A stretch of DNA of 64,000 bases from CAIWHR01 sp963846855 (GTDB taxonomy: Bacteria; Pseudomonadota; Gammaproteobacteria; Burkholderiales; Casimicrobiaceae). The number at the start of each line of letters is the position of its first letter. The stretch's first letter is position 1. This document shows positions 1 through 8,530 of the stretch, piece after piece. The notes below the pieces were generated by a model. It ran no database searches. It was not told the origin of the DNA and was given only the letters and a program-made list of their open reading frames with translations. The translations under genes and the position numbers were made by a program. The DNA lies in contig CAWJXK010000008.1 of assembly GCA_963846855.1 (NCBI GenBank), forward strand, positions 1,922,001 through 1,986,000, written 5' to 3'.

Positions 1-2
1 TG

Positions 3-890
3 CAGATAATGCTCGACAAGGGGAAGGATCTCGACTGGTTCGGCAGCGGCCAGATCGTGACGCTCGCCGTGGTCGCCGGGGTCGGATTCGTGTTCTTCCT
101 CATCTGGGAGCTGAACGAGGAGCACCCGGTCGTCGACCTGCGACTGTTCGCCGGCCGCAATTTCGCGATGGGCACGCTCTGCCTCGGCATGGCCTACGGC
201 GTGTTCTTCGCCAATGTCGTGATCCTGCCGCTGTGGCTGCAGACGCAGCTCAACTACACGGCGACCGACGCGGGCTACGTGCTGGCGCCGGTCGGCTTCC
301 TGGCGATCCTGCTCTCGCCCGTCATCGGCAGGATGGTCGGGCGCGTGGACCAGCGCCTCATCGCGTCGGTGTCATTCGTGCTTTTTGCACTGATCAGCTA
401 CATGCGCTCGCGCTTCAATGCGCAGGTCGACATGGAGACGCTGATGATCCCGACCATCCTGCAGGGTGCCGCCGTCGCGTGCTTCTTCATCCCGCTGGTG
501 TCGATCGCGCTGTCCGGGCTTCCGCCGGAGAAGATCCCGAGCGCCAGCGGCCTGTCCAACTTCGCGCGGATCACCGCGGGCGCCTTCGGCACGTCGATCT
601 CGACCACGCTCTGGGACAACCGTGCCGCAATGCACCACGCGCATCTCGCCGAGTCGATCAACTCCGGCAGTCTCGCGGCGACGCAGGCATTGTCCAGCCT
701 TCAGGCGTCGGGAATGAACCCCGCGCAGAGCATCGCGATGATCGACCGCATCATCAACGTGCAGGCGTACGTGCTGGCGGCCGACGACATCTTCTATGCC
801 TCGACCGTGATCTTCCTGCTGCTGATTCCGCTGCTGTGGTTCACGCATCCGCTGAAGAGCAGCGTGCCCGACGCCGGCGGCGCGCATTGA
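3..890 (+). CDS. MFS multidrug efflux transporter, DHA2 family (partial, C-terminal part)
   Basis: The reading frame is open from the left edge, so this is the C-terminal 295 or so residues of a longer protein; full DHA2 (EmrB/QacA-type) transporters are about 500 residues. The translation is a run of hydrophobic helices, with a glycine-rich loop GLSNFARITAGAFGTS that is typical of the late half of EmrB-like proteins. It would be an inner-membrane proton-driven exporter of drugs or other toxic compounds; the substrate cannot be told from this part. A convergent substrate-binding protein gene ends 75 bp downstream, and no hairpin terminator is obvious between them. The family call is firm; the true start lies outside the window. 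Confidence 0.85.
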   Translation, partial: QIMLDKGKDLDWFGSGQIVTLAVVAGVGFVFFLIWELNEEHPVVDLRLFAGRNFAMGTLCLGMAYGVFFANVVILPLWLQTQLNYTATDAGYVLAPVGFLAILLSPVIGRMVGRVDQRLIASVSFVLFALISYMRSRFNAQVDMETLMIPTILQGAAVACFFIPLVSIALSGLPPEKIPSASGLSNFARITAGAFGTSISTTLWDNRAAMHHAHLAESINSGSLAATQALSSLQASGMNPAQSIAMIDRIINVQAYVLAADDIFYASTVIFLLLIPLLWFTHPLKSSVPDAGGAH

Positions 891-964
891 CGGCGCGACG
901 AGATGTCCGGCAACGCCCGGAGCTCGATCCTGACTTGTCCGTGGAGGCGCCGGCCCGACGACCA

Positions 965-2749
965 TCAGCGCGACTTGGCGTCAATGTCGACGTAGATCCA
1001 CTCGCCGAGCAGCACCGGATGTGCCTTGTAGCCGATCACGCGCGGCCATGCGAGCATGCTCCTGTAGGGCGCCACGCGAAGTCGCCACGGGGTGTCCGCC
1101 TCGAATTGCCTCGCCATCTGCTCGAACAACGCCGTGCGTTCCGGCGAATCGGCCAATTGTCTTGATTTCTCGTACACCGCATCGTATCGGGGCGACGCGT
1201 AGCAGGCGATATTGCTCTGGTTGATGTTGGGCCCGTAGAGCAGCTGCGCGAAATTGTCTCCGTCCGGATAGTCGGCAATCCAGCCGTAACTCCACATCTG
1301 GTACTGGCAGCCGATGCCCGCCTTGATCTGGTCGCTGTACTTCCCCTTGCTGACCTCCATCCGGACGCCGATCGCGTCGAGCGACCTCTTCCACAATTCG
1401 TCGAAATCGCGCGCGGTGGTGTCGGTCTGGCTCGAGTACCGGATGGTGAGCGGCTTGCCGTCCGGCAGTGTCCGGTAGCCATCGGTGCCCCTGTGGTAGC
1501 CCATCTGGTCGAGCAATTTGTTGGCGGCGACGGGATCGTAGCGGATGCCGCTGCGGTAGCTCGGAGAAAATCCGGCGACGCCGGGCGGAATGGGCATCTG
1601 CAGCGACGCGCCCTGGCCCTTGCGGATGATCGCGATCTCGGCCGCTGGGTCGTAGGCCATCACGATGGCCCGGCGCAGCGCGATCTTCTCCTTCGCGAAT
1701 CCCCCGAGGACCGGATCGCGCATGTTGAACGCCGTATATGTGATCTGCGGATCGAGACTGCGCGACAGGTAGATGCCTTTTTTCGCGAGATCGGGGGCCA
1801 GCTCTTCGCCGCGCAATGCGACCGGCGCGAAGACGGCCGGCAGCTCCAGCAGGTCGAGCTCGCCGCCCTGGAACGCGAGCCAGCGCGACTGCTGCTCTTC
1901 CATCACGCTGATCTCGATCCTCCCCACCTGCGGCATCTTCTTGCCGCGCATCGCCGCGACGATCGCCCGGTCGCCTGGATCGTCGCCCGCGGTGAAGCTC
2001 CAGACGAACTCGCGAAACCCCGGATTGGCTTCGAGCGTGATCTTGGATGCCGGGACCCACGATTTGAGGACGTACGGTCCGGTGCCAACGGGATGCGCCT
2101 GCACCATTCCCGGATACGCCTCGACGGCCTCGCGCGCGACCGCACTCAGACTGGGCAGCGCCATGACGCTCGCGAACGTGTAGTCGGTGGCTGTGAGGTG
2201 GATCCGCAGCGTATGGCGGTCCATCACCTCGAGCCCCGAGATCTTCGCGCGGTAATCGAATTTCGCCTCGGAGTTTCTTGCCGCCGCTGCGAAAGCATCG
2301 AGTCCGACGATCTTCCCGGCGACATAGAACGCGTTGGGCGATCGCATCGCCGGATCGACCAGGCGCTTGATCGCATAGACGTAGTCATCTGCGGTGAGCT
2401 CGCGGCGCTTGCCCTTGAACGCGGGGTCGTCCGCAAAGAAGATGCCGGATCTGATCCTGAACGTGTAGGTCTTCCCGTTGTCGGTGATCTCGGGCAGTGC
2501 CGCGGCCGTGAGCGGAATGACCTTGACCGGCCGCGCGAGGTAGTCGAACGTAAGCAGCGGCTCCATGATCGCCGCGATCACCGCCGAGGAATAGATTTCG
2601 GTCGCCATTGCCGGATCGAAGCCGGTTTCGGCACGCGGCAACGCGATGTGGAGGACCTTTGCGCGATCCGCCGCGCCAGCGCCGCAACTCAGGAGCAGAA
2701 TCAAAAGCGCCAGCCATCGCATCACGGCGTGCGGCACCGGTCGGATCAT
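965..2749 (-). CDS. ABC transporter substrate-binding protein, peptide/nickel family 5
   Basis: This is a periplasmic solute-binding protein of the oligopeptide/dipeptide (SBP_bac_5) family, 594 residues. The start chosen is the ATG at 2749 because it is followed directly by a hydrophobic signal segment (ALLILLLSCGAGA) and the mature domain. The frame runs open further upstream to 2962, but that part is arginine-rich antisense sequence of the cyclase gene. The LLSC tetrapeptide in the signal could be a lipobox, so it may be a lipoprotein. Family signatures include the early ALPRAETGFDPA segment and a late YGWIADYPDGDNF segment. No ABC permease or ATPase gene lies beside it, so it is an orphan here and its ligand is unknown. 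Confidence 0.85.
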   Translation of the reverse strand: MIRPVPHAVMRWLALLILLLSCGAGAADRAKVLHIALPRAETGFDPAMATEIYSSAVIAAIMEPLLTFDYLARPVKVIPLTAAALPEITDNGKTYTFRIRSGIFFADDPAFKGKRRELTADDYVYAIKRLVDPAMRSPNAFYVAGKIVGLDAFAAAARNSEAKFDYRAKISGLEVMDRHTLRIHLTATDYTFASVMALPSLSAVAREAVEAYPGMVQAHPVGTGPYVLKSWVPASKITLEANPGFREFVWSFTAGDDPGDRAIVAAMRGKKMPQVGRIEISVMEEQQSRWLAFQGGELDLLELPAVFAPVALRGEELAPDLAKKGIYLSRSLDPQITYTAFNMRDPVLGGFAKEKIALRRAIVMAYDPAAEIAIIRKGQGASLQMPIPPGVAGFSPSYRSGIRYDPVAANKLLDQMGYHRGTDGYRTLPDGKPLTIRYSSQTDTTARDFDELWKRSLDAIGVRMEVSKGKYSDQIKAGIGCQYQMWSYGWIADYPDGDNFAQLLYGPNINQSNIACYASPRYDAVYEKSRQLADSPERTALFEQMARQFEADTPWRLRVAPYRSMLAWPRVIGYKAHPVLLGEWIYVDIDAKSR

Positions 2750-2837
2750 CGAGGGGCACTCTTTGGAATCAACGTTTCGCGGGAACAAAGGTACGCCGCA
2801 ACGGCGGGCGCGGGCAAATCCGCGCCGACATCCACTT

Positions 2838-3899
2838 TCAGGCCGCAGGCACCGCCGCTTCGAAACGGTCGCGCCCGGCCTCCTTCGCTCGGTAGAGCGC
2901 GGCGTCCGCCTGGCGAACCCACGTCTCGACGTTGACCACGTCGCGCCCAGCCTCGGCCGCACCGAGGCTCACCGTGCATTTCAGCCCGCGCGCGTTGGCG
3001 AAGACCATCGCGTCGAGCTTCTGGCGGATGCGGCGCGCGACTTCCGCGGCCCCGGCGACGTCGGTCTCCGGAAGGATCAGCATGAATTCGTCGCCGCCGT
3101 AGCGGCCCGGCGTGTCGTAGGCGCGGCAGCATTCGCGCAGCGCCGCCGCGACACCGCAGAGCACTTCGTCGCCGACCGGGTGTCCGAAGCGGTCGTTGAT
3201 CGATTTCAGCCGGTCGACGTCGAGGATCACCAGTGCGACCGACTTGCCCGAGCGGAAATGGCGCGCGAGCTCGCTGTCCGCGACCGCGAAGCATTGCCGG
3301 CGGTTGGCGAGGCCGGTCAGCCCGTCGGTCCGGCCAAGCTCATCCAGCAGTCGGTTCTGCTGCGCGACCTTGCTCGCCAGCAGATGCGTGACGACGTTGA
3401 TCGCGATCGGATAGATCACGATGAACGGCACGCAGGCGACGATCACCGACATCGGCGAAGCGATGTCGACGGCGAACCCCAGCGCCGCAGACGTGAGCCC
3501 GCAGGCCGCGATGAGCACGGCCAGCGTTCGCGCGAGCAGGCGCGGCCCCCCGAGGCTCACCTTGTCGATCGCGAGCATCGTGACCAGCAGGACGCTCGGC
3601 AGGAGGTTGAAATGCATCACCGCAATCCACACGCCGCCGAACAATGCGTCGACGAGCAGATTGCGCATCTCGGCATCGGCCGGGCTCTCGCTGCGATTCG
3701 CGATCAGCATTGCCACGTGCGGCCATACGAAGCCGTTCAGCGCGAGCAGCACCCACCACGCGAACGAAGCGTCGTCGAGGCGAAGCACCGAAGCGACGCA
3801 CAATGCCCCGAGCCCCAGGCCCAGCGTGCGCAGCCGGTGGATTCGCCGGACGAAGCGCAGCTCGCGGCCGCGCGGCCGGTCTGCGCGGCGCGGCGCCAT
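2838..3899 (-). CDS. Membrane-bound diguanylate cyclase with MASE2 sensor domain
   Basis: The 353-residue protein would make cyclic di-GMP from two GTP. Residues about 20-175 are hydrophobic helices that match the MASE2 integral-membrane sensor found in AdrA/DgcC-type cyclases (RLRTLGLGLGALCVASVL). A GGDEF domain follows. The active-site motif GGDEF is intact at residues 268-272, and an inhibitory I-site RAYD lies at 259-262, five residues ahead of it. The enzyme should therefore be active and subject to product inhibition. It probably controls the choice between surface attachment and motility, but nothing adjacent shows the target. The gene is 88 bp downstream, in the same direction, of the binding-protein start. 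Confidence 0.93.
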   Translation of the reverse strand: MAPRRADRPRGRELRFVRRIHRLRTLGLGLGALCVASVLRLDDASFAWWVLLALNGFVWPHVAMLIANRSESPADAEMRNLLVDALFGGVWIAVMHFNLLPSVLLVTMLAIDKVSLGGPRLLARTLAVLIAACGLTSAALGFAVDIASPMSVIVACVPFIVIYPIAINVVTHLLASKVAQQNRLLDELGRTDGLTGLANRRQCFAVADSELARHFRSGKSVALVILDVDRLKSINDRFGHPVGDEVLCGVAAALRECCRAYDTPGRYGGDEFMLILPETDVAGAAEVARRIRQKLDAMVFANARGLKCTVSLGAAEAGRDVVNVETWVRQADAALYRAKEAGRDRFEAAVPAA

Positions 3900-4287
3900 C
3901 GTCGGATTGGGAAGTTGCGCTGCTGGCGTCGCGTTGTCTTCCGCGGCGGTGCTGTCAACTTCCGGAAGCTCTTCGTCCAGTCCGCTCTCCTGTGGCCCGA
4001 TGCATTTCCGGGCTCAATGGTACGCGCCCTGCGACGCGGGCCGGTTGACGGTCGATGACAAGTGTTCGGCGTTCGCCGCCCGTTTCTGACGGTGCGCGGC
4101 TTTTCTGCCGCCACTTTCGACGTGACGCACCCGTGTCCGTTGTAACGCAATTTTCTTGCCAGTCGACCCGATGGCGCAAGGCCCCGCACCGGAGCAGGCC
4201 GCCGCAGCGCGGCGTGCGCGCCTGACGAGTTGTACTGTTCAGCCGACCTGGCCCAACGGCGCCACGGAAGGGAACGGGCGCGGAGGC
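3900..4287. other. 388-bp intergenic region
   Basis: This gap lies between the end of paaK and the start of the diguanylate cyclase gene. It should hold the cyclase promoter and the end of the paa transcript. I see no convincing gene, no hairpin followed by a T run and no clear sigma-70 hexamer pair. Confidence 0.5.
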
Positions 4288-5595
4288 TCAACCCTTGGGG
4301 CGTCGATCGATGACGCGCTTGGCCTTGCCGAGCGAGCGCTCGATCGTCGCCGGCGCCACGACGCGCACGTCGGCGGTCACGCCGATCATCGACTTGATGA
4401 GGTGCGCGAGGCGCACGCCCGCGGCCTCGCCGTCGGCGGAGCCGGCGCCGGGCGAGCGCTCGACGACGACGGCCATCTCGTCGAGGTTCTTCGGGCGCGT
4501 GATCTCGAGCTGGTAGTGCGGCACGAGCTCCTGCTGCTTCAGGATCAGCTCCTCGACCTGCGTCGGAAACACGTTGACGCCACGGATGATCAGCATGTCG
4601 TCGCTGCGCCCGGTGATCTTCTCCATCCGGCGCATCGAGCGCGCGGTCGGCGGCAGAAGCCGCGTCAGATCGCGCGTGCGGTAGCGGATCATCGGCAGCG
4701 CTTCCTTGGTGAGCGACGTGAAGACGAGCTCGCCCTTCTCGCCCTCCGGCAATACGCGGCCCGTCTCGGGGTCGATGATCTCCGGATAGAAGTGATCCTC
4801 CCAGACGGTGAGCCCATCCTTGGTCTCGATGCATTCCTGCGCGACGCCCGGGCCGATGATTTCGGAGAGCCCGTAGATGTCGATCGCGTCGAGGTCGAGC
4901 TTCGCCTCGATCGCCACGCGCATCGCGGGCGTCCACGGCTCGGCGCCGAAGATGCCGATGCGCAGCGACGTGCCGCGCGGATCGATGCCCTGTCGCTCCA
5001 TCTCCTCGGCGATCGCCAGCATGTACGACGGCGTGACCATGATGATGTCGGGCCGGAAATCCGTGATCAGCTGCACCTGCCGCTCGGTCATTCCCCCGGA
5101 CATGGGGATGACCGTCGCGCCGAGCTTCTCCGCGCCGTAATGCGCGCCGAGCCCGCCGGTGAACAGGCCGTACCCGTAGGCGACGTGGATGATGTCGCCG
5201 CGCCGTCCGCCGGCGGCGCGGATCGAGCGCGCCATCACGGTGGCCCAGGTGTCGATGTCCTTCGCGGTATAGCCCACGACGGTCGGCTTGCCGGTCGTTC
5301 CCGACGACGCGTGAATGCGCACGACCTCGGTGCGCGGCACGGCGAACATCCCGAAGGGGTAGTTGTCGCGCAGATCCACCTTGGTCGTGAACGGGAATTG
5401 CGCGAGGTCGGCCAGCGAGCGCACGTCCTTCGGATGCACGCCTGCGGCATCGAAGGCGCGGCGGTAGTGCGGCACACGCTCGTAGGCGTGGTTGAGCGAC
5501 CAGCGCAGTCGCTCCAGCTGCAGCGCGATCAGTTCATCGCGGCTGGCGGTCTCGATCGGCTCGAGCTCGTCGGGACGGGGTTTCTTGGCGGGCAT
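4288..5595 (-). CDS. paaK: Phenylacetate-CoA ligase
   Basis: This cytoplasmic AMP-forming ligase turns phenylacetate, ATP and CoA into phenylacetyl-CoA, the first step of the aerobic hybrid pathway. The protein is 435 residues, the normal size for PaaK. It carries the adenylation motif HASSGTTGKPTVVGY near residue 95, a YGLSEIIGPGV motif further on, and the C-terminal subdomain with GVNVFPTQVEELI. It is the last gene of the leftward paa operon, 57 bp after paaI. An AGGAGG sequence lies roughly 10 bases ahead of the ATG. Confidence 0.96.
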   Translation of the reverse strand: MPAKKPRPDELEPIETASRDELIALQLERLRWSLNHAYERVPHYRRAFDAAGVHPKDVRSLADLAQFPFTTKVDLRDNYPFGMFAVPRTEVVRIHASSGTTGKPTVVGYTAKDIDTWATVMARSIRAAGGRRGDIIHVAYGYGLFTGGLGAHYGAEKLGATVIPMSGGMTERQVQLITDFRPDIIMVTPSYMLAIAEEMERQGIDPRGTSLRIGIFGAEPWTPAMRVAIEAKLDLDAIDIYGLSEIIGPGVAQECIETKDGLTVWEDHFYPEIIDPETGRVLPEGEKGELVFTSLTKEALPMIRYRTRDLTRLLPPTARSMRRMEKITGRSDDMLIIRGVNVFPTQVEELILKQQELVPHYQLEITRPKNLDEMAVVVERSPGAGSADGEAAGVRLAHLIKSMIGVTADVRVVAPATIERSLGKAKRVIDRRPKG

Positions 5596-5652
5596 GGCGA
5601 TGCGGCCTCCTCTTGGGTCGGACGATGCGGTCGACGGCTCGCGGGCGCGTCT

Positions 5653-6129
5653 CTAGGCCGGCGGCGCGTCGATCACGTGCCCCTTGATCCGGTAGCTCTT
5701 GCCGCGAAAGAGCGCGATCCGCTCGCCGCGCGCGTTGGCGACGTCGATGTCGTAGACGCCGGTGCGCCCCGCGACGCTGATCTCCTGCGCGATCGCCGTC
5801 AGCACGTCGCCCTCGCGCGCGGGCGCGAGGAAATCGATCGAGCAGCCGGACGCGACCGTGTTGAGATCGTAACTGTTGCACGCGTAGGCGAACGCGCTGT
5901 CGCACAGCGTGAAGATGAAGCCGCCGTGACAGATCGCATGGCCGTTCAGCATGTCGGCGCGCACCGTCATCGAAAGCTCGGCATGTCCCGGGCCGATCCG
6001 CGCGAGACGCATGCCGAGCGCCTGCGAGGCGATGTCGCGCGCCCACATCGCCGCCGCGACCCGTTCGGCGAGCGCGTGCGCCTCGGGTCCGGCGCGCGCC
6101 GACGCCGGATGCGGCGCGGGATCAGTCAT
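5653..6129 (-). CDS. paaI: Phenylacetyl-CoA pathway hotdog thioesterase PaaI
   Basis: This is a 158-residue hotdog-fold acyl-CoA thioesterase. In the pathway it is thought to release CoA from stalled ring-hydroxylated intermediates and so prevent CoA depletion. The family core is visible as HAICHGGFIFTLCDSAFAYA, followed by a predicted strand ending in GRTGVYDIDV. The ATG at 6129 was chosen because it overlaps the end of paaH by 8 bases, as expected for coupled genes, and because the protein aligns with PaaI from there; the open frame upstream (to 6195) is only antisense-like sequence. paaK follows. Confidence 0.93.
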   Translation of the reverse strand: MTDPAPHPASARAGPEAHALAERVAAAMWARDIASQALGMRLARIGPGHAELSMTVRADMLNGHAICHGGFIFTLCDSAFAYACNSYDLNTVASGCSIDFLAPAREGDVLTAIAQEISVAGRTGVYDIDVANARGERIALFRGKSYRIKGHVIDAPPA

Positions 6130-7684
6130 GCAGCTTTCCCCCGACCAGCGCCCGCCTCGAAAGCAGCGGCGACACGCGGTAGCGATCCTCGCCATAATGC
6201 ACGGCGAGATTCGCGATCACGTCGCGCACGTTCGCGCTGCCGAGCGCATCGGCCCAGGCGAGGGGACCGCACGGATAGTTGACGCCCATGCACATCGCCG
6301 TGTCGATCGCGTCGGGCGCGGCGACGCCCTGCGTGACCGCTTCCGCCGCCTCGTTGGCGAGCATCGCGACGGTGCGCATCACCGCAAGCCCGGCTACGTC
6401 GTCGAGCCGGCAAACGGCGAATCCGGCCGCCTGGAGGGCGCCGACGGCCGCGGCACACGCCGCGTCGGTGCACGTATCGGCGCGGGCGATCGCGATTCGC
6501 GAGGCCTTCGCATAATCGAAGGCGAGATCGAACACGACGAGGTTGGCCGCGCCCGCCGCGACGGCACGCGCGGTCGCCGTGCGCCCGTCGGTCAGCGCGA
6601 GCCAGGTGCCGCCGCCCTCGCCCGCGACGCGTATTGCGCCAGCGGGAAATCGCGAGTCGGCGCGTGTCTTCGCGACGGCGACTCCGCCAGCCGCGATCCG
6701 GGCGGCGATCGGCGCCGCCATCCCGAGCTCGCCGTGAACCGTCACGGCCGTCGGCCGAGCCGCCTCGGGCAGGTCGCGCGGCGACGGCTTGGCCGCCCCT
6801 TCGGAATGATCGTAGAACCCGCGCCCGGATTTGCGTCCGAGGCGGCCCGCGGCAACGAGCTCCTGCTGGATCACCGACGGCGCGTAGCGCGGATCGTGGA
6901 AATAGGCCTCCCACACACCCCGGGTCACCGCGAGATTCACGTCGAGGCCGATCAGGTCCATCAGCTCGAACGGGCCCATGCGGAAGCCGCCGGCGTCGCG
7001 CATCACGGCATCGAGGGTCGCGGCATCGGCCGCACGTTCGGCGAGCAGGCGCAGCGCCTCCGAGTAGAAGGGACGCGCGCAGCGATTGACGATGAAGCCA
7101 GGCGTCGACTTCGCGTGCACCGGTGACTTGCCCCAGGCCACGGCCGTCGCATAGGTTGCATCGGCGACGTCGGGCGACGTCGCGAGGCCCGAGACGATCT
7201 CGACCAGCGGCAGCAGCGGCGCCGGATTGAAGAAGTGCATGCCGACGAACCGGCCGGGGTGCTTCATTCCCGCGGCGAGCTCGGTGATCGACAGCGACGA
7301 GGTGTTCGACGCAATGATGCAATCCTCGGCGACGACGTTCTCGAGGCTTGCGAAGAGCTCCCGCTTCGCCGCAGCGTCCTCGACGATCGCCTCGACGATG
7401 AGAGCCGCCGTGCACGCGTCGGCGAGCGTGCCGACCGTTTTCACGCGCGCGAGGGTCGCCTCGGCTGCCGCCGCTGGCAGCTTCCCTTTGGCGGAGAGCT
7501 TCGCGAAAGTCTCCGCCATCGCCTTTTTCGCGGCGTCGGCCGCGCCGAAGCGCGCGTCGTGCAGCTGCACCGGATGACCGGCCTGCGCCGCGACCTGCGC
7601 GATGCCGGCGCCCATCGCGCCGGCGCCGAAGACGGCGACGGTGCTCCCGGGAGCGAGCGCGGCGGCCATCGCGGAACGCGTCAC
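6122..7684 (-). CDS. paaH: 3-hydroxyadipyl-CoA dehydrogenase
   Basis: This NAD-dependent dehydrogenase oxidises 3-hydroxyadipyl-CoA to 3-oxoadipyl-CoA late in phenylacetate degradation. The 520-residue protein starts with a Rossmann motif VFGAGAMGAGIAQVAA and has the family signature HFFNPAPLLPLVEIV. A second, degenerate 3HCDH C-terminal domain ends the protein, which is the usual two-lobe PaaH layout. The start is taken as the GTG at 7684, which overlaps the paaG stop (GTGA); an in-frame ATG five codons further in is a possible alternative. It overlaps paaI by 8 bases. Confidence 0.94.
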   Translation of the reverse strand: MTRSAMAAALAPGSTVAVFGAGAMGAGIAQVAAQAGHPVQLHDARFGAADAAKKAMAETFAKLSAKGKLPAAAAEATLARVKTVGTLADACTAALIVEAIVEDAAAKRELFASLENVVAEDCIIASNTSSLSITELAAGMKHPGRFVGMHFFNPAPLLPLVEIVSGLATSPDVADATYATAVAWGKSPVHAKSTPGFIVNRCARPFYSEALRLLAERAADAATLDAVMRDAGGFRMGPFELMDLIGLDVNLAVTRGVWEAYFHDPRYAPSVIQQELVAAGRLGRKSGRGFYDHSEGAAKPSPRDLPEAARPTAVTVHGELGMAAPIAARIAAGGVAVAKTRADSRFPAGAIRVAGEGGGTWLALTDGRTATARAVAAGAANLVVFDLAFDYAKASRIAIARADTCTDAACAAAVGALQAAGFAVCRLDDVAGLAVMRTVAMLANEAAEAVTQGVAAPDAIDTAMCMGVNYPCGPLAWADALGSANVRDVIANLAVHYGEDRYRVSPLLSRRALVGGKLHD

Positions 7685-8472
7685 CGGCCGGTGAAGCGAG
7701 GCGGCCGCTTCTCCATGAACGCCGCCACGCCCTCACGATAGTCGTCGCTCATGCCGAGCTCACGCATGAAGTCGCGCTCGAGGTCGAGCTGCGCCGCGAG
7801 CGTATTGGCAGGACTCGCGTACAGCGCTTCCTTGGTGCGCGCGAGCCCGCGCGTGGGTGCCGAAGCGAACTGGCTGACGATCCGATCCGCGGTCGCCGAA
7901 AGCTCGGCATCGTCGACGCACTGCCAGATGAGTCCCCAGGCCGCCGCCTGCTCAGCGGAGATCCTGTCACCGAGCAACGCCATTCCCATCGCCCGCGCGG
8001 TACCGACCAGCCGCGGCAGGAAATAGGTGCCGCCGGTGTCGGGCACGAGCCCCAGCTTGGCGAACGCCTCGATGAAGCTCGCCGAACGCGCGGCGATCAC
8101 GAGATCGCAGGCGAACGCGAGGTTGGCGCCCGCGCCGGCGGCGACGCCGTTGACGGCGCAAACGACCGGCAGCGGCAGTGAGCGCAGCGCCAGCACCAGG
8201 GGCTTGTAGTTGCGCTCGATCGACGCGCCAAGGTCAACCGGCGCGCCGCCCGCCGACACGGCGCGGTCGGAAAGGTCCTGACCCGCGCAGAAGCCGCGCC
8301 CCGCGCCGGTGATGAGCAGCACGCGCGCCGACGCGTCCGCGCGCACGGCGCCGAGGGCGTCGCGCACCTCGGCGTGCATCGCGTCGTTGAAGCTGTTGAG
8401 GCGGTCCGGACGGTTCAGCGTCAGGCGGGCGACGCCGCCGTCCCGCGTGAAGAGAATGTGCTCGTAGCTCAT
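7681..8472 (-). CDS. paaG: Epoxyphenylacetyl-CoA isomerase (enoyl-CoA hydratase family)
   Basis: The 263-residue crotonase-fold protein fits PaaG, which isomerises ring-1,2-epoxyphenylacetyl-CoA to the seven-membered oxepin-CoA. Crotonase landmarks are RPDRLNSFND near the N-terminus, the oxyanion-hole region GAGRGFCAGQDLSD, and AGAGANLAFACDL. The ATG at 8472 gives MSYEHILFTRDGG, the normal family N-terminus; upstream in-frame sequence overlaps the paaN end in a different frame. It lies between paaN and paaH and shares a 4-base overlap with paaH. No separate PaaF hydratase gene is in this operon. Confidence 0.94.
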   Translation of the reverse strand: MSYEHILFTRDGGVARLTLNRPDRLNSFNDAMHAEVRDALGAVRADASARVLLITGAGRGFCAGQDLSDRAVSAGGAPVDLGASIERNYKPLVLALRSLPLPVVCAVNGVAAGAGANLAFACDLVIAARSASFIEAFAKLGLVPDTGGTYFLPRLVGTARAMGMALLGDRISAEQAAAWGLIWQCVDDAELSATADRIVSQFASAPTRGLARTKEALYASPANTLAAQLDLERDFMRELGMSDDYREGVAAFMEKRPPRFTGR

Positions 8473-8530
8473 GGCTGCCGCGTCAGCGCAATTTCGGTTC
8501 GACCGGATCGCAGCGTATCCCGGGTCGACC

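Noticed and set aside
4156..6282. 708-codon open frame on the plus strand
   Set aside because: Antisense shadow of paaK and paaI, with the Arg/Asp/His-rich composition typical of GC-rich shadows.
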